Shown here: piece after piece, positions 30,590-44,884 of the stretch
How positions within the stretch are numbered: the stretch's first letter is position 1
Layout: each line of letters begins with the position of its first letter
Source: Fructilactobacillus ixorae
GTDB taxonomy: Bacteria; Bacillota; Bacilli; Lactobacillales; Lactobacillaceae
Reading direction: 5' to 3'
NCBI RefSeq assembly: GCF_024029915.1
Contig: NZ_CP097478.1
Span: 1-64,000, forward strand
Length of the DNA stretch: 64,000 bases
Translations under genes and position numbers: made by a program
Notes under the pieces: model-generated
Databases searched by the model: none
Told to the model about the DNA's origin: nothing
What the model saw: only the letters and a program-made list of their open reading frames with translations

Positions 30590-33124
30590 ATGGCAGGAAT
30601 TGAACGGTTTTATCCCCTGTTTCAACCGGAACACTATGATTTATTCATTGATGTTAACCGGGAACAGAAAACGATTACGGGAACCACGAAGATTCGTGGG
30701 AATGCTAGTCAAGCTAAGATAGCGGTTAACCAAAAGGATTTACAGGTTAGTCAGGTTCGGGCCAACGGCAACCCGGTTCCCTTTACGACTGATGATGAAG
30801 CAGAAGCGATTCGCATTGAGTTACCGGCTGCCGGCGCAGTGGAAGTCGAACTGGACTACCAAGCACCGTTGACGGATACCATGATGGGCATTTACCCTTC
30901 TTACTATGAAGTCGGGGGGGAAAAGAAGCAGGTGGTAGGCACCCAGTTTGAAACGACGTTTGCCCGGCAGGCTTTTCCTAGTATTGACGAACCAGAAGCC
31001 AAAGCGACGTTTAGCCTGGCACTGAAGTTTGACGAACACCCGGGAGAAACGGTGTTAGCCAACATGCCCGAAGAACGGGTTGAAAATGGGGTTCACTACT
31101 TTGCCCAGACCCTGAAAATGTCGACCTACCTAGTGGCGTTTGCCTTTGGAGACCTCCAGAGTAAGCTTACGACCACTAAGAGTGGGGTCGAAGTTGGCGT
31201 TTTTGCTACCAAGGCCCACCAACCCAAGGAACTCGACTTTGCCCTAGACATTGCTAAGCGCGCCATCGAATTTTATGAAGACTTCTACCAAACTCCTTAT
31301 CCCTTGCCACATTCCTGGCAACTTGCACTTCCGGACTTTTCGGCCGGAGCCATGGAAAACTGGGGGCTAATTACCTACCGAGAAGCACTGTTATTACTGG
31401 ATCCTGATAATACTCCATTAGAAACGAAGGAACTCGTGGCGACAGTCATTACCCACGAACTGGCCCACCAGTGGTTTGGGGACCTAGTTACCATGAAATG
31501 GTGGGATGATCTGTGGTTAAATGAAAGTTTTGCTAACATGATGGAGTACGTGGCCGTTGATGCCCTCCAGCCCGATTGGCACGTGTGGGAAATGTTTCAG
31601 ACGTCCGAAGTGCCCATGGCCCTATCACGGGATGCTACGGATGGTGTTCAGTCAGTGCACGTCGCCGTAAATAATCCGGCGGAGATTGATGCGCTCTTTG
31701 ACGGAGCAATTGTCTACGCCAAGGGAGCTCGGATGTTAGTGATGGTACGGGCTTTGTTGGGGGACGATGCCTTACGGAAGGGGCTCCGCCAGTACTTTGT
31801 TGCGCACCAGTATGGAAACGCCGAAGGGCAGGATTTGTGGCAAGCACTCGGTGATGCTTCGGGATTAGCGATTGGGAAGATCATGAATTCATGGTTGGAA
31901 CAACCCGGTTACCCAGTGGTTTCTGCAACCGTGACGGATGATGGCCAGTTAACCTTACGGCAACAACAGTTCTTTATCGGAGGCGGAACGGACAAAGGCC
32001 GGCAATGGCAGATTCCGTTAGATAGTAACTACGCAGCAGCGCCTCAAATTATGGATAAACCAGCGCTAAAACTTGGTGATTACAAGTCCTTGCGAAAGCA
32101 AGCAGGGGTTCCGTTCCGAGTAAACGTTGGTAACAACTCCCACGTAGTAGTGCAATATGATCCAGAGTTATTGGCCGACATTTTAGAGGACGTTGAAACG
32201 TTAACGCCGATTGATCAACGGCAAATTTTACAGGACCTGCGCCTATTAGCTAGCGCCCAACGGATTGATTACGCGCGGTTAATTCCGTTGCTCCAACAGT
32301 TTGCGGGGAGTGAATCGGCGATTGTGAATGCTGAACTCTATGCCGTTGCAAACTCACTAAAGATGTTTGTAACGCCCGGTTCCCCCGCTGAACAAGAGCT
32401 CCGCGAGTTCTTTGGCAAGTTAGTGCACGCTAACGTGAACCGGTTAGGGTTACTACCCCGGGCTGGCGAATCGAACGATGATCAAAAGGTCCGGCCCATT
32501 GTATTTAATGCGGCTCTATATGCACAATTACCGGATGTCATTGAACAAGCCCACGCCATTTTCACTGACCACCACGCGGACTTAGTTGCTCTGCCAGCGG
32601 ACGTGCGGGCTTTAATTTTGAAGAATGAAGTGCAAAATTATGGCAGTGCAGACCTCTTTGACCAGTTGCTGACGGATTACACGACGACGAATGACGTTAA
32701 CTACCGAGAAGATTTAGCAGTTGCGGTTCCTAATGTAGCTGACCCCCAGTTAGCTGAACGGCTCGTTTCGCAGTTTAAGAATGCGGATGTTATTAAACCC
32801 CAAGATTTGCGGGCCTGGTACCGTGGGTTACTTGCTAATGAGTTAAACCAACAGGTAGCGTGGGATTGGATTCGGAATAATTGGGATTGGCTAGAAGCAA
32901 CTGTCGGTGGTGATATGGAATTTGCGACCTTCATTACGGTAACGGCTCGGATTTTCCACACACCAGAGCGACTAGCAGAATTTAAAGCGTTCTTTGAACC
33001 AAAATTGGAAACACCGGGATTAGAACGAGAAATTAAGATGGATACGCGGACAATCGCTGGCAAGGTTGATTTGATTGCCGGGGAACAAGCCGCGGTCTTA
33101 GGAGAACTTACGCGTAACGTTTAA
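30590..33124 (+). CDS. pepN: Aminopeptidase N (lysyl aminopeptidase, M1 family)
   Basis: Cytoplasmic zinc metallopeptidase releasing N-terminal residues from peptides, a main part of the lactic acid bacterial proteolytic system. 844 residues, normal length. Exopeptidase motif GAMENWG lies near 254 and the zinc motif HELAH at 289-293 with the downstream zinc-binding Glu in WLNESFA. The C-terminal ERAP1-like helical domain fills the last half. ATG 30590 is chosen because AAAGGAG ends 8 bases before it; the GTG at 30581 overlaps that site. No signal peptide. Confidence 0.97.
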   Translation: MAGIERFYPLFQPEHYDLFIDVNREQKTITGTTKIRGNASQAKIAVNQKDLQVSQVRANGNPVPFTTDDEAEAIRIELPAAGAVEVELDYQAPLTDTMMGIYPSYYEVGGEKKQVVGTQFETTFARQAFPSIDEPEAKATFSLALKFDEHPGETVLANMPEERVENGVHYFAQTLKMSTYLVAFAFGDLQSKLTTTKSGVEVGVFATKAHQPKELDFALDIAKRAIEFYEDFYQTPYPLPHSWQLALPDFSAGAMENWGLITYREALLLLDPDNTPLETKELVATVITHELAHQWFGDLVTMKWWDDLWLNESFANMMEYVAVDALQPDWHVWEMFQTSEVPMALSRDATDGVQSVHVAVNNPAEIDALFDGAIVYAKGARMLVMVRALLGDDALRKGLRQYFVAHQYGNAEGQDLWQALGDASGLAIGKIMNSWLEQPGYPVVSATVTDDGQLTLRQQQFFIGGGTDKGRQWQIPLDSNYAAAPQIMDKPALKLGDYKSLRKQAGVPFRVNVGNNSHVVVQYDPELLADILEDVETLTPIDQRQILQDLRLLASAQRIDYARLIPLLQQFAGSESAIVNAELYAVANSLKMFVTPGSPAEQELREFFGKLVHANVNRLGLLPRAGESNDDQKVRPIVFNAALYAQLPDVIEQAHAIFTDHHADLVALPADVRALILKNEVQNYGSADLFDQLLTDYTTTNDVNYREDLAVAVPNVADPQLAERLVSQFKNADVIKPQDLRAWYRGLLANELNQQVAWDWIRNNWDWLEATVGGDMEFATFITVTARIFHTPERLAEFKAFFEPKLETPGLEREIKMDTRTIAGKVDLIAGEQAAVLGELTRNV

Positions 33125-33140
33125 TGTGATTTAATTAAGG

Positions 33141-33171
33141 AAAGGACTTGCTTTGAAAGCGGGTCCTTTTT
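33141..33171 (+). terminator. Terminator after pepN
   Basis: AAAGGAC..GCTTT and AAAGC..GTCCTTT stem, followed by T residues. Confidence 0.88.
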
Positions 33172-33218
33172 GTGTGGCAGGGAGTCAAATAATTTTTTGA
33201 CTTTTTTTGACTAAAGGG

Positions 33219-33247
33219 TTGACATTTAGAAGTGAGGACGATATAGT
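33219..33247 (+). promoter_or_regulatory. rRNA promoter P1
   Basis: TTGACA (33219-33224), 17-bp spacer, TATAGT (33242-33247). Confidence 0.88.
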
Positions 33248-33313
33248 AGTAATCGTTCGTTAAGAACGGTCGGCTGACTTTTTGAAACTTTCGTGAGAAT
33301 CTTCAAAAAGTGC

Positions 33314-33342
33314 TTGACAATGCTTAACAAACGCGATATGAT
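33314..33342 (+). promoter_or_regulatory. rRNA promoter P2
   Basis: TTGACA (33314-33319), 17-bp spacer, TATGAT (33337-33342). The leader after it carries a boxA-like TTCTTTGAAAACTGAAC (33373-33389) and a perfect hairpin (AATTTTTAAAC/GTTTAAAAATT, 33418-33443). The gene-free stretch 33125-33505 holds nothing else. Confidence 0.9.
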
Positions 33343-33505
33343 TATTTATGCGCTGAAGAGCAGTGCGGAGTAGTTCTTTGAAAACTGAACAAGATTTTGA
33401 TTACAAAAGTGTAAGGAATTTTTAAACGTGAGTTTAAAAATTAAACAATTGCGAAGTCAATTCGCTTAAAGCAACAAATCAAGGAGAGCTAGTAAAGTTC
33501 TCATT

Positions 33506-35088
<1,583 letters not shown>

Positions 35089-35165
35089 ATAATACGGAAC
35101 CTTACACCAATCAAAGTCTTGTTTAGTTTTGAGAGGATTACTCTCACATGATATTCGCGCTTTTT

Positions 35166-35240
<75 letters not shown>

Positions 35241-35275
35241 TCGCCGACGGGTTCGGCATTACAATTTAACCTTTT

Positions 35276-35348
35276 GGGGAATTAGCTCAGCTGGGAGAGC
35301 ACCTGCTTTGCAAGCAGGAGGTCAGCGGTTCGATCCCGCTATTCTCCA
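35276..35348 (+). tRNA. tRNA-Ala (anticodon UGC)
   Basis: Acceptor GGGGAAT pairs with ATTCTCC (one G-T pair) before discriminator A. The anticodon loop TTTGCAA carries TGC. Second spacer tRNA of the rRNA operon. A boxA-like TTCTTTGAAAACTAG follows near 35376. Confidence 0.97.
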
Positions 35349-35515
35349 TTGGTACTGACTTTAGTACCACTTGGTTCTTTGAAAACTAGATAATATTATT
35401 TTCTGTAAGAATTATATTGTTAATATAATTTCAACCGAGAACAACCATTGTGTAATTTGAGTTTTTTAATGTGTTTGATCGCTAAACTCAATGATTTATA
35501 ATCCGTAGGATTATA

Positions 35516-38431
<2,916 letters not shown>

Positions 38432-38500
38432 AGAAGTGCAATGGTGACTCAGCAGGAAATAATATTAGCTAGTTTTGAGGGAACGAAGTTCACTCAGTCG

Positions 38501-38618
38501 TGTGGTGGCGATAGCCTAAAGGATACACCTGTTCCCATGCCGAACACAGTAGTTAAGCTTTAGCACGCCAAAAGTAGTTGGGGGATCGCCCCCTGCGAGG
38601 ATAGGACGTTGCCACGCC
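38501..38618 (+). rRNA. rrf: 5S ribosomal RNA
   Basis: About 118 bases from TGTGGTGGCGATAGC to GACGTTGCCACGCC; contains the conserved CCCATGCCGAACACAG. It lies about 70 bases after 23S. Confidence 0.96.
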
Positions 38619-38625
38619 AATTAAA

Positions 38626-38660
38626 CGGCGCTTTCGAAGTAATTCGAAGGCGCTTTTTTT
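38626..38660 (+). terminator. rRNA operon terminator
   Basis: GGCGCTTTCGAA and TTCGAAGGCGC stem followed by eight T. Confidence 0.92.
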
Positions 38661-38726
38661 GTATTTTTGTGAAAGCTAACTAATTATTGTATAATCAAGG
38701 CAATTGTTCAGAATAAAGGAGCCAGG

Positions 38727-40019
38727 ATGATGAAACAGAAACATTTTTTTCGGATTACATTAGGATGGCAAATTATGCTGGGATTATTGCTGGGGATTAT
38801 CCTGGGAGTAGTCTTTTATAAGAATCAAACGGCCATCACAGCGATGCAAAGCATTGGAACCATGTTCATTGGGTTAATCCAAATGATCGTATTGCCAATC
38901 GTCGTTTCGTGTTTAACGGTTGGGATTGCCAGTATGGGTGACATTCGGAAAGTTGGTCGGATTGGGGGGAAGACGTTAATTTACTTCGAATTGATGACGA
39001 CCGTGGCGATTATCATTGGATTGGTAGTTGCTAACGTAGCCCATCCCGGATCGTTCATTGACGTCCACGCAATGCATTCCTCGGTCGATATTAGCAAGTA
39101 CGTCTCGACCGCCCAACACTCTAAAAATGAGGGCTTGTGGTCGATGTTAATTGGTTTGATTCCCACGAATATTTTTGCTTCCCTTGCCAAGGGTGATATG
39201 ATGCCGGTCATTGTCTTTTCGGTCTTCTTTGGGTTAGGAACAGCCGCGCTTGGGGAACGTGGCCAAATTATCATTGATTTTATGACGGCAGTGTCGCAGG
39301 TCATGTTTAAAATTACAAACTGGGTAATGCACCTGGCTCCAATTGGGGTCTGTGCGCTGATTGGAGTCACTCTCGCCGAATTAGGGATTGGGGCCTTATT
39401 ACCCTTGGGCTACTTTGTATTGTTGGTTTACCTAACCATGATTTTCTTTGTCCTGTTCATCATGGGAATTGTGGCGCGCCTCTGTCACTTTAAACTGTAC
39501 GAACTGTTAGTGGTCATTAAAAATGAAATTGTCCTGGCCTTTTCGACCGCTAGTTCAGAAGCAGTAATGCCGAAGATGATTGAAAAAATGGATCACTTTG
39601 GGGTGAGTCCCTCGATTGTTTCATTTGTAATTCCAACCGGATATACATTTAACCTGGATGGCTCAGCCATTTATCAATCAATTGCTGCCCTGTTTCTTGC
39701 CCAGGCTTATAATATCCAGCTCTCGCTCGGACAGCAAATCACGTTAATGCTCGTGTTGATGATTACTTCAAAAGGAATGGCAGGGGTCCCAGGGGCTTCA
39801 TTTGTGGTTCTCTTGGCCACGGTTTCAACGATTGGAGTTCCGATGTCTGGGTTAACCTTTATTGCGGGAATCGATCGGTTTATCGACATGGGTCGGACCG
39901 CCGTGAACGTGGTTGGCAATTCGTTAGCAACCGTCGTGATTGGGAGTTCTGAGCATGAATTTGATGCCCACAAGGCGACGACTTATTACCAGCAGGTTAA
40001 GCAAAAAGCAGCGTCCTAA
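38727..40019 (+). CDS. Dicarboxylate/amino acid:cation symporter (DAACS family)
   Basis: Sodium- or proton-coupled uptake of glutamate, aspartate or C4-dicarboxylates. 430 residues with about eight helices and two hairpins. The serine-rich hairpin AFSTASSEAVMPKM (about 270-285) and the substrate-binding region GYTFNLDGSAIYQS are family signatures; the second hairpin carries SKGMAGVPGASFVVL. The ATGs at 38727 and 38730 both follow AAAGGAG; the second has better spacing. It has its own promoter region after the rRNA terminator. Glutamate is a reasonable but unproven substrate. Confidence 0.92.
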   Translation: MMKQKHFFRITLGWQIMLGLLLGIILGVVFYKNQTAITAMQSIGTMFIGLIQMIVLPIVVSCLTVGIASMGDIRKVGRIGGKTLIYFELMTTVAIIIGLVVANVAHPGSFIDVHAMHSSVDISKYVSTAQHSKNEGLWSMLIGLIPTNIFASLAKGDMMPVIVFSVFFGLGTAALGERGQIIIDFMTAVSQVMFKITNWVMHLAPIGVCALIGVTLAELGIGALLPLGYFVLLVYLTMIFFVLFIMGIVARLCHFKLYELLVVIKNEIVLAFSTASSEAVMPKMIEKMDHFGVSPSIVSFVIPTGYTFNLDGSAIYQSIAALFLAQAYNIQLSLGQQITLMLVLMITSKGMAGVPGASFVVLLATVSTIGVPMSGLTFIAGIDRFIDMGRTAVNVVGNSLATVVIGSSEHEFDAHKATTYYQQVKQKAAS

Positions 40020-40030
40020 CTAAAGAAAGA

Positions 40031-40058
40031 TTGACATTTTTAGCTTTGATGATATGCT
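40031..40058 (+). promoter_or_regulatory. carAB promoter
   Basis: TTGACA (40031-40036), 16-bp spacer, TATGCT (40053-40058). It gives a leader of about 220 bases before carA. Confidence 0.8.
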
Positions 40059-40070
40059 AGGATAAATTAA

Positions 40071-40256
40071 ACCTTGTGGTGGTTGGCAATGTAACCAGCG
40101 CTTGTAAGTTAGTTCCGTGAAACTAACCAAGCGTGGGAGCCCAACGCCCACACTAATCTAATCAATTAATCGTTTCCGGTGAGAAACCAATTGAGGTTCA
40201 GGCTTATTATGAATTCAATTTAGCTACTCCCGGAGACCGTGGAGTAGCTTTTTTTA
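40071..40256 (+). promoter_or_regulatory. carAB structured leader: two hexaloop hairpins and an attenuator
   Basis: Hairpin A (40099-40133): lower stem CGCTTG/CAAGCG, 5' bulge TAA, upper stem GTTAGTT/AACTAAC, hexaloop CCGTGA. Hairpin B (40162-40194): lower stem TCAATT/AATTGA, 5' bulge AATC, upper stem GTTTC/GAAAC, hexaloop CGGTGA. Both loops fit CNGNGA, the hexaloop of PyrR-binding RNA. Terminator: AGCTACTCC/GGAGTAGCT (40222-40249) plus T run. CCGG-T-GAG in hairpin B (40176-40183) can pair with CTCCCGG (40227-40233) of the terminator, an antiterminator excluding both. An outer stem TGTGG..GTTGG with CCAAC..CCACA may enclose hairpin A. PyrR-UMP control is the best explanation; another ligand is possible. 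Confidence 0.65.
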
Positions 40257-40283
40257 TTGGAAAAGGGCAGAGGAGGACTTGTT

Positions 40284-41363
40284 GTGACAGCACGGTATTT
40301 AGTCTTAGAGGACGGCACGATTTACACCGGGACGGCCTTTGGTAGTGAGCGCGAGAGTATCGGCGAACTGGTTTTTAGCACGGGAATGTCTGGATACCAA
40401 CAATCCATTACCGATCAATCTTATAACAATGAGATTTTGATGTTTACCAACCCGTTAATCGGCAATTACGGGGTTAATCGCGATAACTTAGAGTCACAGG
40501 TTCCAACCTGTCAGGGAGTGGTGGTTCGCGAAGTAGCGCGGCGCACCACGAACTGGCGGATGACGATGTCGTTGGCTGATTATTTGGCCCAACACGACAT
40601 CCCGGGAATTAGCGAGATTGACACCCGGGCGGTCACCCGACACATTCGTCAATTCGGGGCAATGAAAGCCGCGCTCGTCAACGACGTGCAAGAGCCAACT
40701 CTGGCGCGGGTACGAGCTTGGTCGCGTGATCCGCAGGCAATCAATGAAAGTGCGACTCACAATGCCTACTCGGCCCCTGCAACCGGCCGGCGAATTGCCG
40801 TGATTGACTTTGGATTGAAGTATTCGATTTTGCGGGAACTGGCCAAGCGGAACTGTGACGTAGTGGTGTTACCACCAACGGCAACGGTTCAAGACGTTGA
40901 AGCAGTTTATCCCGATGGGGTCTTGTTAACTAACGGCCCCGGGGACCCGACAGCGGTTCCAGAACGGACCTTGAACATGATTAGCACCGTAGAGCAAAAA
41001 TATCCCTTGTTCGGCATCTGCATGGGACACCAACTCTTTGCACTGGCGAACGGAGCGACCACGACCAAAATGAAGTTTGGGCATCGGGGTTTCAATCATC
41101 CAGTTCGAAACTTAGTGACCGGGCGGATTGATTTTACCTCGCAAAACCACGGCTACATGGTCGAACGGGACTCGTTAGCAGCGACCGCTCTAGATGTACT
41201 CCTAGAAGAGATTAACGATCACTGTGTGGAAGGCTTACAACACCAACAATTTCCGGCGTTTTCGGCGCAGTTTCACCCGGATGCTGCTCCAGGTCCCCAC
41301 GACGCCGACTACTTATTTGATAAATTCATGGATCTAATTGATCAAAATCCCGTGCAGAAATAG
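40284..41363 (+). CDS. carA: Carbamoyl-phosphate synthase small chain
   Basis: Glutamine amidotransferase subunit supplying ammonia to CarB for carbamoyl phosphate, precursor of arginine and pyrimidines. The N-terminal domain (YLVLEDGTIYTGTAFG) is followed by the class I GATase domain with catalytic Cys246 in GICMGHQLF and the His of FHPDAAPGPHDA. 359 residues. GTG 40284 follows AGGAGG by 7 bases and gives the family N-terminus; upstream in-frame codons fall in the attenuator. carB starts 15 bases on. Confidence 0.96.
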   Translation: MTARYLVLEDGTIYTGTAFGSERESIGELVFSTGMSGYQQSITDQSYNNEILMFTNPLIGNYGVNRDNLESQVPTCQGVVVREVARRTTNWRMTMSLADYLAQHDIPGISEIDTRAVTRHIRQFGAMKAALVNDVQEPTLARVRAWSRDPQAINESATHNAYSAPATGRRIAVIDFGLKYSILRELAKRNCDVVVLPPTATVQDVEAVYPDGVLLTNGPGDPTAVPERTLNMISTVEQKYPLFGICMGHQLFALANGATTTKMKFGHRGFNHPVRNLVTGRIDFTSQNHGYMVERDSLAATALDVLLEEINDHCVEGLQHQQFPAFSAQFHPDAAPGPHDADYLFDKFMDLIDQNPVQK

Positions 41364-41378
41364 AGAAAGGTGACGAAC

Positions 41379-44300
41379 ATGCCCCAAAGAACGGACGTTA
41401 AAAAAATCATGGTAATTGGCTCTGGCCCAATCATTATTGGACAAGCCGCTGAATTTGATTACTCTGGAACCCAGGCCTGCCTGGCTCTGAAAGAATTGGG
41501 CTATGAAGTAGTCTTGGTAAACTCCAATCCGGCAACGATTATGACGGATCGAGAGGTGGCCGATGAAGTGTACATTGAACCGTTAACCCTCGAGTTCGTT
41601 ACGCGGGTGTTACGTAAGGAGCGTCCGGATGCCATTCTTCCGACCTTGGGGGGACAGCAGGGGTTGAACATGGCCAAGGAACTTTCCGACGCCGGGGTGT
41701 TAGATGAACTGCAGATTCAACTGCTCGGAACGGATCTAGCGGCTATCAACGAAGCCGAAGACCGGGAACAATTCCGGGATTTGATGCGCGAACTTGGAGA
41801 ACCAGTGCCAGAATCCACGATTGCAACCACCACGGAGCAGGCCCTGGCCTTTGCTAAACAACACGGCTATCCCGTGATTGTCCGGCCGGCTTTTACGATG
41901 GGGGGCACTGGCGGGGGAATTGCCCACGACGAAGCGCAGTTGGCAGAAATTGCCGCCAACGGGCTGGAACTATCACCGGTGACTCAGGTCTTAATTGAAC
42001 AAAGTATCGCTGGCTACAAGGAAATTGAGTTTGAAGTGATGCGCGACCATGCGGATAACGCAATGGTGGTCTGCAACATGGAAAACTTTGACCCGGTTGG
42101 CATTCACACGGGGGATTCGATCGTTTTTGCCCCCACGCAAACCCTCTCGGATGATGAGGTCCAAATGCTGCGGGACGCTGCGTTACGCATTATTCGCGCC
42201 CTAAAAATTGAAGGGGGTTGTAACGTTCAGTTGGCCTTGGATCCAAACAGTAGTCACTACTATGTGATTGAAGTAAACCCCCGGGTGAGTCGGTCCAGTG
42301 CGTTAGCTTCCAAGGCGACCGGCTATCCGATTGCCCGGATTGCCGCCAAAATTGCGGTTGGGTTAAACCTGGATGAAATCATGAACCCCGTCACGGGGAC
42401 GACCTACGCTGAATTTGAGCCTGCCCTAGATTATGTGGTTTGCAAAATTCCCCGCTGGCCGTTTGATAAGTTTACCCAGGCAGACCGCCACCTCGGCACG
42501 CAAATGAAGGCCACCGGGGAAGTCATGGCGATTGAACGAACGGTTGAAGGCTCCATCCTAAAGGCCGTGCGGTCGTTAGACATCGATTTAAAGGATCTTG
42601 ATGATCCCGCTTTGCATGCCTTGAGTCAGGCAGAGTTAGAAGCAGGGTTAGTTGCGGCTCGTGATGATCGCCTCTTTTACCTGTTCGAAGCCCTGCGCCG
42701 AGGGTTTTCCATTGACCAGTTAGCAACCCTGACGAAGATTCACATTTTCTTTTTGGATAAGTTGTTGCACATCTTGGAGCTTAGCCAAGCCTTAGCTGCG
42801 ACACCGGGAGACCTGGCGACTTTAAGGGAAGCCAAGCGGTACGGCTTTTCCGATGCCACGATTGCCCGACTATGGGACCAGTCTGAAACGGCGATTCGGA
42901 CGCGTCGATTGGAAAATGGGATTGTTCCAGTTTATAAGATGGTTGATACCTGTGCCGGTGAGTTTGAATCGCAAACGCCGTACTTTTACAGTACTTATGA
43001 ATGGGAAAATGAGAGTCAGGTTAGTCAGAAACCAGCGGTCCTAGTCTTAGGTTCGGGACCAATCCGGATTGGTCAGGGAGTCGAGTTTGACTACGCTACA
43101 GTGCATTCCGTCGAAGCGATCAAGCAGGCGGGCTACGAAGCCATCATCATGAACAATAACCCGGAGACCGTTTCGACGGATGCTTCCATTTCTGACAAAC
43201 TGTACTTTGAACCGCTGACGGTGGAAGAAGTGCTCAACGTGATTGATTTGGAACAACCCCTTGGAGTCGTGGTTCAGTTTGGAGGGCAAACGGCCATCAA
43301 CCTCGCGGAACCACTGGCAGAGCACGGAGTTAAGATCCTGGGAACCAGCGTGGCCGATGTGAATCGGGCTGAAGATCGGGATGAATTTGACCAAGTTATC
43401 AAAAAGTTAGGTATTCCGCAACCAGTGGGAGGCACCGCTACGGATCCAGCTACGGCGCTCCAAATTGCTGATCAAATTGGGTATCCAGTGCTAGTGCGTC
43501 CGAGTTACGTGCTCGGTGGGCGGGCTATGGAGATTGTCCGACGGCGCGAAGACCTGGAAAATTACATGGAAAATGCGGTCCGAGTATCACACGATCACCC
43601 CGTGTTAATTGACCAGTATCTGACCGGAAAAGAATGTGAAGTGGATGCCATCAGTGATGGTAAGACGGTGCTGATTCCGGGCATCATGGAACACATTGAA
43701 CGAGCCGGAGTCCACTCCGGAGATTCAATGGCCGTTTATCCATCCCAAACGTTGTCAGAACGCGTTAAACAACAAATCGTAGCGGATACGGAAAAGCTAG
43801 CGCTGGAGTTACACTGTGTGGGCCTCATGAACATTCAGTTCGTGGTACATGACGACCAGGCCTACGTAATCGAAGTGAACCCGCGGGCAAGTCGGACGGT
43901 TCCGTTCCTCAGTAAGGTCACCGGGATTCCAATGGCTCAGGTAGCTACTCAAGCCATTCTTGGCGAGCGGTTAGCCAGCCAGGGGTATCACTCGGGGTTG
44001 GCCCCTGAAGGCAAACTGGTGCACGTTAAAGCCCCAGTCTTCTCATTCTCGAAATTGAACGATGTGGATACGCTGCTGGGACCCGAAATGAAATCGACGG
44101 GGGAAGTGATGGGCTCCGATCGGACCTTCCCGAAGGCGTTGTACAAAGCGCTGGAAGCCGCCAAATTACACGTTCCTGATCACGGCCGGGTCTTATTAAC
44201 TGTGAAGGATGAGGATAAGGAAGACACGGCGCAGTTAGCGCGACGGTTTGCCGCGTTGGGCTACCAGATTCTTGCTACGCCGGGAACCGCAAAGTACTTT

Positions 44301-44552
44301 GCGGACCATGGAATCACGGTCCAAACAGTAGGGAAGCTGGGCGCTGACCATGACTTATTGGATATGATGGTCGCTAAGCAAATCCAGATGGTCGTGAATA
44401 CGGTCTCGAACACGCCGGGCAGTGAGCGGGACGGAGCCATGATCCGAAGCGCGGCCATTGCGGATGGAGTCCCATTATTCACCTCGCTGGATACGGTTTC
44501 GGCCATCTTACAAATGTTGGAGGATCAATCGTTTACGACTGAGAGTCTGTAA
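41379..44552 (+). CDS. carB: Carbamoyl-phosphate synthase large chain
   Basis: Synthetase subunit using bicarbonate, ammonia and two ATP. The two homologous ATP-grasp halves are complete: first with [20 protein letters not shown] and second with [18 protein letters not shown]; the carbamate tunnel and C-terminal MGS-like allosteric domain ([19 protein letters not shown] onward) are present. 1057 residues is full length. ATG 41379 follows AAAGGTG; a GTG at 41370 lies inside that site. No pyr or arg gene is adjacent, so product use cannot be inferred. parS site 3 follows the stop. Confidence 0.97.
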   Translation: MPQRTDVKKIMVIGSGPIIIGQAAEFDYSGTQACLALKELGYEVVLVNSNPATIMTDREVADEVYIEPLTLEFVTRVLRKERPDAILPTLGGQQGLNMAKELSDAGVLDELQIQLLGTDLAAINEAEDREQFRDLMRELGEPVPESTIATTTEQALAFAKQHGYPVIVRPAFTMGGTGGGIAHDEAQLAEIAANGLELSPVTQVLIEQSIAGYKEIEFEVMRDHADNAMVVCNMENFDPVGIHTGDSIVFAPTQTLSDDEVQMLRDAALRIIRALKIEGGCNVQLALDPNSSHYYVIEVNPRVSRSSALASKATGYPIARIAAKIAVGLNLDEIMNPVTGTTYAEFEPALDYVVCKIPRWPFDKFTQADRHLGTQMKATGEVMAIERTVEGSILKAVRSLDIDLKDLDDPALHALSQAELEAGLVAARDDRLFYLFEALRRGFSIDQLATLTKIHIFFLDKLLHILELSQALAATPGDLATLREAKRYGFSDATIARLWDQSETAIRTRRLENGIVPVYKMVDTCAGEFESQTPYFYSTYEWENESQVSQKPAVLVLGSGPIRIGQGVEFDYATVHSVEAIKQAGYEAIIMNNNPETVSTDASISDKLYFEPLTVEEVLNVIDLEQPLGVVVQFGGQTAINLAEPLAEHGVKILGTSVADVNRAEDRDEFDQVIKKLGIPQPVGGTATDPATALQIADQIGYPVLVRPSYVLGGRAMEIVRRREDLENYMENAVRVSHDHPVLIDQYLTGKECEVDAISDGKTVLIPGIMEHIERAGVHSGDSMAVYPSQTLSERVKQQIVADTEKLALELHCVGLMNIQFVVHDDQAYVIEVNPRASRTVPFLSKVTGIPMAQVATQAILGERLASQGYHSGLAPEGKLVHVKAPVFSFSKLNDVDTLLGPEMKSTGEVMGSDRTFPKALYKALEAAKLHVPDHGRVLLTVKDEDKEDTAQLARRFAALGYQILATPGTAKYFADHGITVQTVGKLGADHDLLDMMVAKQIQMVVNTVSNTPGSERDGAMIRSAAIADGVPLFTSLDTVSAILQMLEDQSFTTESL

Positions 44553-44555
44553 TAA

Positions 44556-44571
44556 TGTTTCATGTGAAACA
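44556..44571 (+). other. parS: parS site 3 (after carB)
   Basis: Third exact copy of TGTTTCATGTGAAACA, 4 bases after the carB stop. Confidence 0.85.
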
Positions 44572-44587
44572 ATAAGATAATCATTAA

Positions 44588-44625
44588 TTAGTCACCTAGC
44601 ATATTGGGCTAGGTGACTAATTTTA
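44588..44625 (+). terminator. Terminator after carB
   Basis: TTAGTCACCTAG and CTAGGTGACTAA form a 12-bp stem followed by TTTT. The rest of 44626-44780 is AT-rich and has no convincing gene. Confidence 0.8.
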
Positions 44626-44789
44626 GTTGGTCGTGACTGGGAAGCCGCATAATTATTTTTACAATGTGTTAAAATTAAAATTTATTTTCAAACGAGTAAG
44701 AGAATACGGATATAATTATAAAGTTAACTTAATCTTACCCAAAAGAAAAGATAGACCATCAATAAGAAAAAGTAAAAATTTACCTTTAT

Positions 44790-44869
44790 CTAAATGTAGT
44801 ATTACATTTAGGATTACATCACCTAGTACAGACGCATTTATTTACTAATCAATATCATTTGACAAATAG
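44790..44869 (+). mobile_element. Right-end remnant of an ISL3-family element
   Basis: Sequence from ACATTTAGGATTACATCACC through CAGACGCATTTATT to ATCATTTGACAAATAG resembles, almost base for base, the right end of the next copy (45952-46024: CCTTTAAGGATTCCATCGC..CAGACTCATTTATT..ACCATTTGACC). It is thus the end of a second, otherwise lost ISL3 copy placed in tandem. Confidence 0.6.
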
Positions 44870-44884
44870 ACATAATAAAAAGAT

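Noticed and set aside
40071..40256. T-box or known metabolite riboswitch in the carAB leader
   Set aside because: No T-box sequence (AGGGTGGNACCGCG-like) and no conserved core of lysine, purine, TPP, glutamine or SAM riboswitches.
44627..44848. 73-codon frame after carB
   Set aside because: No ribosome-binding site; its end lies in an ISL3 right-end sequence, and the product has no recognisable feature.
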